Shown one piece after another: positions 6,969-6,991 of a stretch of 6,991 nt of DNA; positions within the stretch are counted from its first letter, which is position 1, and each line of letters opens with the position of its first letter. Location of the stretch: contig DKNF01000159.1 in the NCBI GenBank assembly GCA_002470165.1, positions 1 to 6,991 of the forward strand, read 5' to 3'. The stretch is from Betaproteobacteria bacterium UBA7395. GTDB lineage: Bacteria > Pseudomonadota > Gammaproteobacteria > Burkholderiales > Rhodocyclaceae. The notes beneath the pieces were generated by a model. It saw only the letters and a program-made list of their open reading frames with translations. It ran no database searches and was not told the origin of the DNA. The translations under genes were made by a program, and so were the position numbers.

Positions 6969-6991
6969 AAGGCCGGGAGCGATCCCGGCCT
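6969..6991. terminator. Second copy of the ppsA terminator hairpin, cut by the window edge
   Basis: Identical over 23 bases to 5814-5836: the same AGGCCGGGA arm, GCGA loop and TCCCGGCCT arm. The T run that would prove a plus-strand terminator lies beyond the window. No plus-strand gene ends just before it, so it may serve a gene entering from the right on the minus strand or be a duplicated repeat. Confidence 0.6.

Larger units (their letters stand above)
5814..6991. repeat. Pair of 23-base repeats (5814-5836 and 6969-6991) flanking the MNT/HEPN module
   Basis: The two copies are 1155 bases apart in the same orientation, counted by the GCGA loop. Everything between them is the MNT/HEPN pair plus its leader. 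Similarity stops at the hairpin: upstream bases differ (AAAACCAGA against AAATGAAGA) and the downstream side of the second copy is not visible. It could be a target duplication, a recombination product, or merely a terminator sequence used many times in this genome. Confidence 0.7.

Overview
The window reads as GC-rich chromosomal DNA of a betaproteobacterium. Rhodocyclales (Dechloromonas/Azonexus-like) is my best guess, inferred from codon use, gene set and protein style, not from a search. It holds four complete protein genes of central carbon metabolism and its control (one further gene is cut by the left edge), and a two-gene nucleotidyltransferase/HEPN module at the right.

Left part (1-2429, minus strand): a tightly coupled lactate oxidation operon transcribed leftwards in the order lldE(lutA)-lldG(lutC)-lldF(lutB). 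Each junction is a 4-base ATGA overlap. lldF runs off the left edge just as its first 4Fe-4S cysteine cluster begins. Together these proteins form the flavin-independent, iron-sulfur L-lactate dehydrogenase complex that makes pyruvate.

Control region (2430-2600): a divergent promoter region. It has a convincing sigma70-type promoter facing each way and three copies of a pyruvate-regulator (PdhR-type) box sharing GGTCTTACCA. One box lies just downstream of the lldE start site. Two lie in tandem over the start site, ribosome binding site and start codon of the regulator gene.

Middle (2601-5781, plus strand): a GntR/FadR-family (FCD) regulator resembling PdhR and LldR, then, after 37 bases, a full-length ppsA (phosphoenolpyruvate synthase, 791 aa). 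A strong hairpin terminator with a GCGA loop follows. The layout suggests one pyruvate-node cassette: lactate is oxidised to pyruvate, a pyruvate- or lactate-responsive repressor senses it, and PpsA turns pyruvate into PEP for gluconeogenesis.

Right part (5843-6991, minus strand): a winged-helix + minimal nucleotidyltransferase (MNT) protein, overlapped by 23 bases by a HEPN-type small protein with a TTG start. This is the arrangement of MNT/HEPN toxin-antitoxin modules. The HEPN protein has Tyr where the usual R-x4-H motif has His. The module lies between two identical 23-base copies of the ppsA terminator hairpin, and an AT-rich leader with a perfect 13-base palindrome precedes it. I see no CRISPR array, RNA gene or transposase. 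The most unusual part is the terminator-flanked MNT/HEPN cassette; the rest is a well-organised version of known metabolism.
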